From Nautilus pompilius (Eukaryota; Mollusca; Cephalopoda; Nautilida; Nautilidae): a stretch of 64,000 nucleotides of DNA. The notes beneath the pieces were generated by a model. It did not search any database. It worked only from the letters and a program-made list of their open reading frames with translations, and had not been told where the DNA came from. Within the stretch, counting starts at the first letter, position 1, and the number at the start of each line of letters is the position of its first letter. The position numbers and the translations under genes were made by a program. The stretch covers positions 1,733,501 to 1,797,500 of the forward strand of contig JACATO010000095.1 in assembly GCA_018389105.1 (NCBI GenBank), in the 5' to 3' direction. Of this stretch, positions 62,101 through 64,000 are shown piece by piece.

Positions 62101-63980
62101 ATGAAGTTTAGATTTGAGTCAATTAAAATCACTAAATCTAAAAAAAATTTAAGCAACACATAAATTAAATATTTTTATTGTTATTTGTGACTTTCTTGCT
62201 TTTCGTTGTTGTTTTGCAGTTTGGATGTGTTATTCTATAAAACTTTAACAAAAACAAACTGCTTTTGCCAGACAGAGAATTCTACCACTTGCTAAGTTGT
62301 TGTTATAGAGATGAGTGCATTTTCCCCCCATTTGGTGTGGATGTGCTTTAAGAATGCAGCACTTAAAAAAAGATTTTTCACACTAATTAACATCTTTTAT
62401 TTCTTGTCACTTTTTAAAATGCTCATTACCATTGTTGATTCAAAAATGCTATGGTGAAGCAAATAACCATACCTCTGTACATGTATTTAGAAAAATAAAA
62501 TAAATAAAAGGACTAAGAATATTCAACTATAGCATAAAAACAATCAATGATAGACATATCCTCAACAGGACTTTTCATAATTTTTGATAAATAGAAAAAT
62601 GCATCACAATTTTAAGTATGATTTTGCTGAGTGCACATCTATAAGTTTGCTGCCAGAAATGGGTTAACACAAAAGAAATCAATCACTTTCTCTCTTTATT
62701 GGCAATAGATTAAACAAATTACAGCAGTTGATTGCTCGCCATAACACTGCTTGCACTTTTGTACCTTTCCCTTGTGACCGATCATTTGTCTGCCAAAGGA
62801 AAGTACAGTTACTTGTTTGCTGAACTGAAAACTGCTAGTTATGGAAGTAATTCTTCTTTATAATCACTTATATCAATGAATGAATTTAAACTAATGGCTT
62901 TACAAATAGTTTAATCTATCATCTGTTTTGTCTTTATGGAAAAAAACAAATTACGAGAATAGCACATTTGTGATATATAAGTTTAAGAAATAGGGTAATT
63001 GAAAATACCTATATTTGTACCAAACTGGAAAGAATTTATCAGTGACTCATTGGCCATATCACTTGAACAGCATGACTACAAAATAAGATAATAGATTTAA
63101 TTAAATAAGTTATACATTTGAAACTTTTTTATTTAAGATGGTCTTGTCTTTTTTCATTAATTAATATATGCATGTTTGTGCAATGGTTTTGTTTTTGCTG
63201 TTGTTTATTTTCAATCAGATACAAATTAATTAATATATTATAAATATTATATGCATTGGTAGCCATAATTGGGGACTCACCAATGACATATTCCACATTT
63301 CATATGTAATCATTTTAATACACAGTACACTGCTGTTAGAGAATCTGTGTTAAAATTTTTTTTTAAAATCTTGCTATACAAGTTTTCATCAATATATCTT
63401 TCATTCTTGATGCATTATTTTATTGGTACATCTGTGATTAGAACTACTAGTGGGGATAGAGGGAAATACCTGCACATACATGTGTAAAGAAGATTTTTTT
63501 TCATTCTTGTAAATGTTCAGTTTCTATTTGAAATTTATTTGTTGCCCTATTTAGGTATTGGTAAAGACAAAATAAATCTGCACCCAGCAGTCTATCATTA
63601 AGCAAATATATTGGCTTTTTACCGATTTTAATGTCCTTAGTATATGCAGTATTGGTAATAATTATGGCAACAGTGGAAAATCTGGGTAAAGAATGCAAAT
63701 AAATTAATAGAATTGTATCTCATGTAAAATTGAAATGCTCCATAATACACTGTGATTAAGTGCCACATCTGCAGAAGGACTATAGAAGTATAGGTAAGGA
63801 TATCACTATGGTGTGATGAATGTCTGGCAAATACTATAGCTTCTGGGAAAGAAATATGATATCTCAAGCATATATAAATGAAAGTCTTAACTAATGAAGG
63901 CTACTCCATTTGGCAGCTTGCTGCCTAATTTTCTTTCAGAAGATGTATGCAAGACTATGGAAGATATGTGAAACTGGTAC
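62101..63980. other. Non-coding stretch, no gene seen
   Basis: A+T-rich. The section 62640-62820 is mixed in composition. No coding signal is found. Confidence 0.55.
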
Positions 63981-63982
63981 TA

Positions 63983-64000
63983 CAGGTCGAGAATCCCTTA
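63983..64000 (+). mobile_element. Left tip of a Tigger-like element, cut by the window edge
   Basis: TA (63981-63982) is followed by CAGGTCGAGAATCCCTTA. This has the CAG start and CCCTTA block of Tigger-type ends, and resembles mammalian Tigger tips as I remember them. Only 18 bases are visible. Confidence 0.4.

Noticed and set aside
1..64000. About 90 open frames of 60-130 codons outside the transposons
   Set aside because: They occur at the rate expected for this length, lack recognisable domains, and many are A/T-rich low-complexity translations. None has supporting splice sites or neighbours that would make an exon likely.
1..64000. CRISPR arrays, bacterial operons, plasmid or phage features
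   Set aside because: No regular repeat-spacer array or compact gene layout exists, and splice sites, SINEs and poly(A) signals show this is animal DNA.

Overview
The window is A+T-rich animal DNA and I could recognise no host gene in it. It has no operons, ribosome-binding sites or CRISPR arrays. Features that point to a metazoan, probably an invertebrate with a large repeat-rich genome, are tRNA-derived SINEs, many microsatellites, spliced transposase genes and several families of cut-and-paste transposons. The phylum cannot be fixed from this sequence alone. The stretch is best read as intergenic or intronic DNA.

Almost all recognisable coding sequence belongs to DNA transposons. A nearly intact Tigger/pogo element (5193-7627) has matching terminal inverted repeats, a TA target duplication, a DDD transposase with one frameshift, a short in-frame 3' intron and a C-terminal PCNA-binding-like motif. 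A second Tigger copy (35254-36425) is internally deleted and full of stops. A 3975-bp element (41232-45206) has similar CAG.../TA ends but carries an eroded C2H2-finger protein of a kind I cannot name. Two non-autonomous elements (17595-18331 and 50861-51090) share the CAG.../TA end type, and a sixth such end is cut off at the right edge (63983-64000).

A separate element (21135-23034) begins with CACTG, has a 3-bp TAA duplication and contains the longest clean reading frame of the window (391 codons). That protein is zinc-ribbon-like at its N-terminus and appears internally deleted relative to a widespread uncharacterised metazoan family. The ends suggest a CACTA/EnSpm-type transposon, which would give that family an origin. 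Tc1/mariner relics lie at about 16510-17455 and 55130-55345, and a possible hAT relic at about 12310-13080.

SINEs lie at 8270-8533 and 49960-50267 (both with target duplications), with SINE-like heads at 125-194 and 62021-62100. A GC-rich block at 28405-28655 folds on paper into a branched structure and matches nothing I recognise. The rest is A+T-rich non-coding DNA with microsatellites and hairpins, plus a few stretches of mixed composition that could be regulatory.
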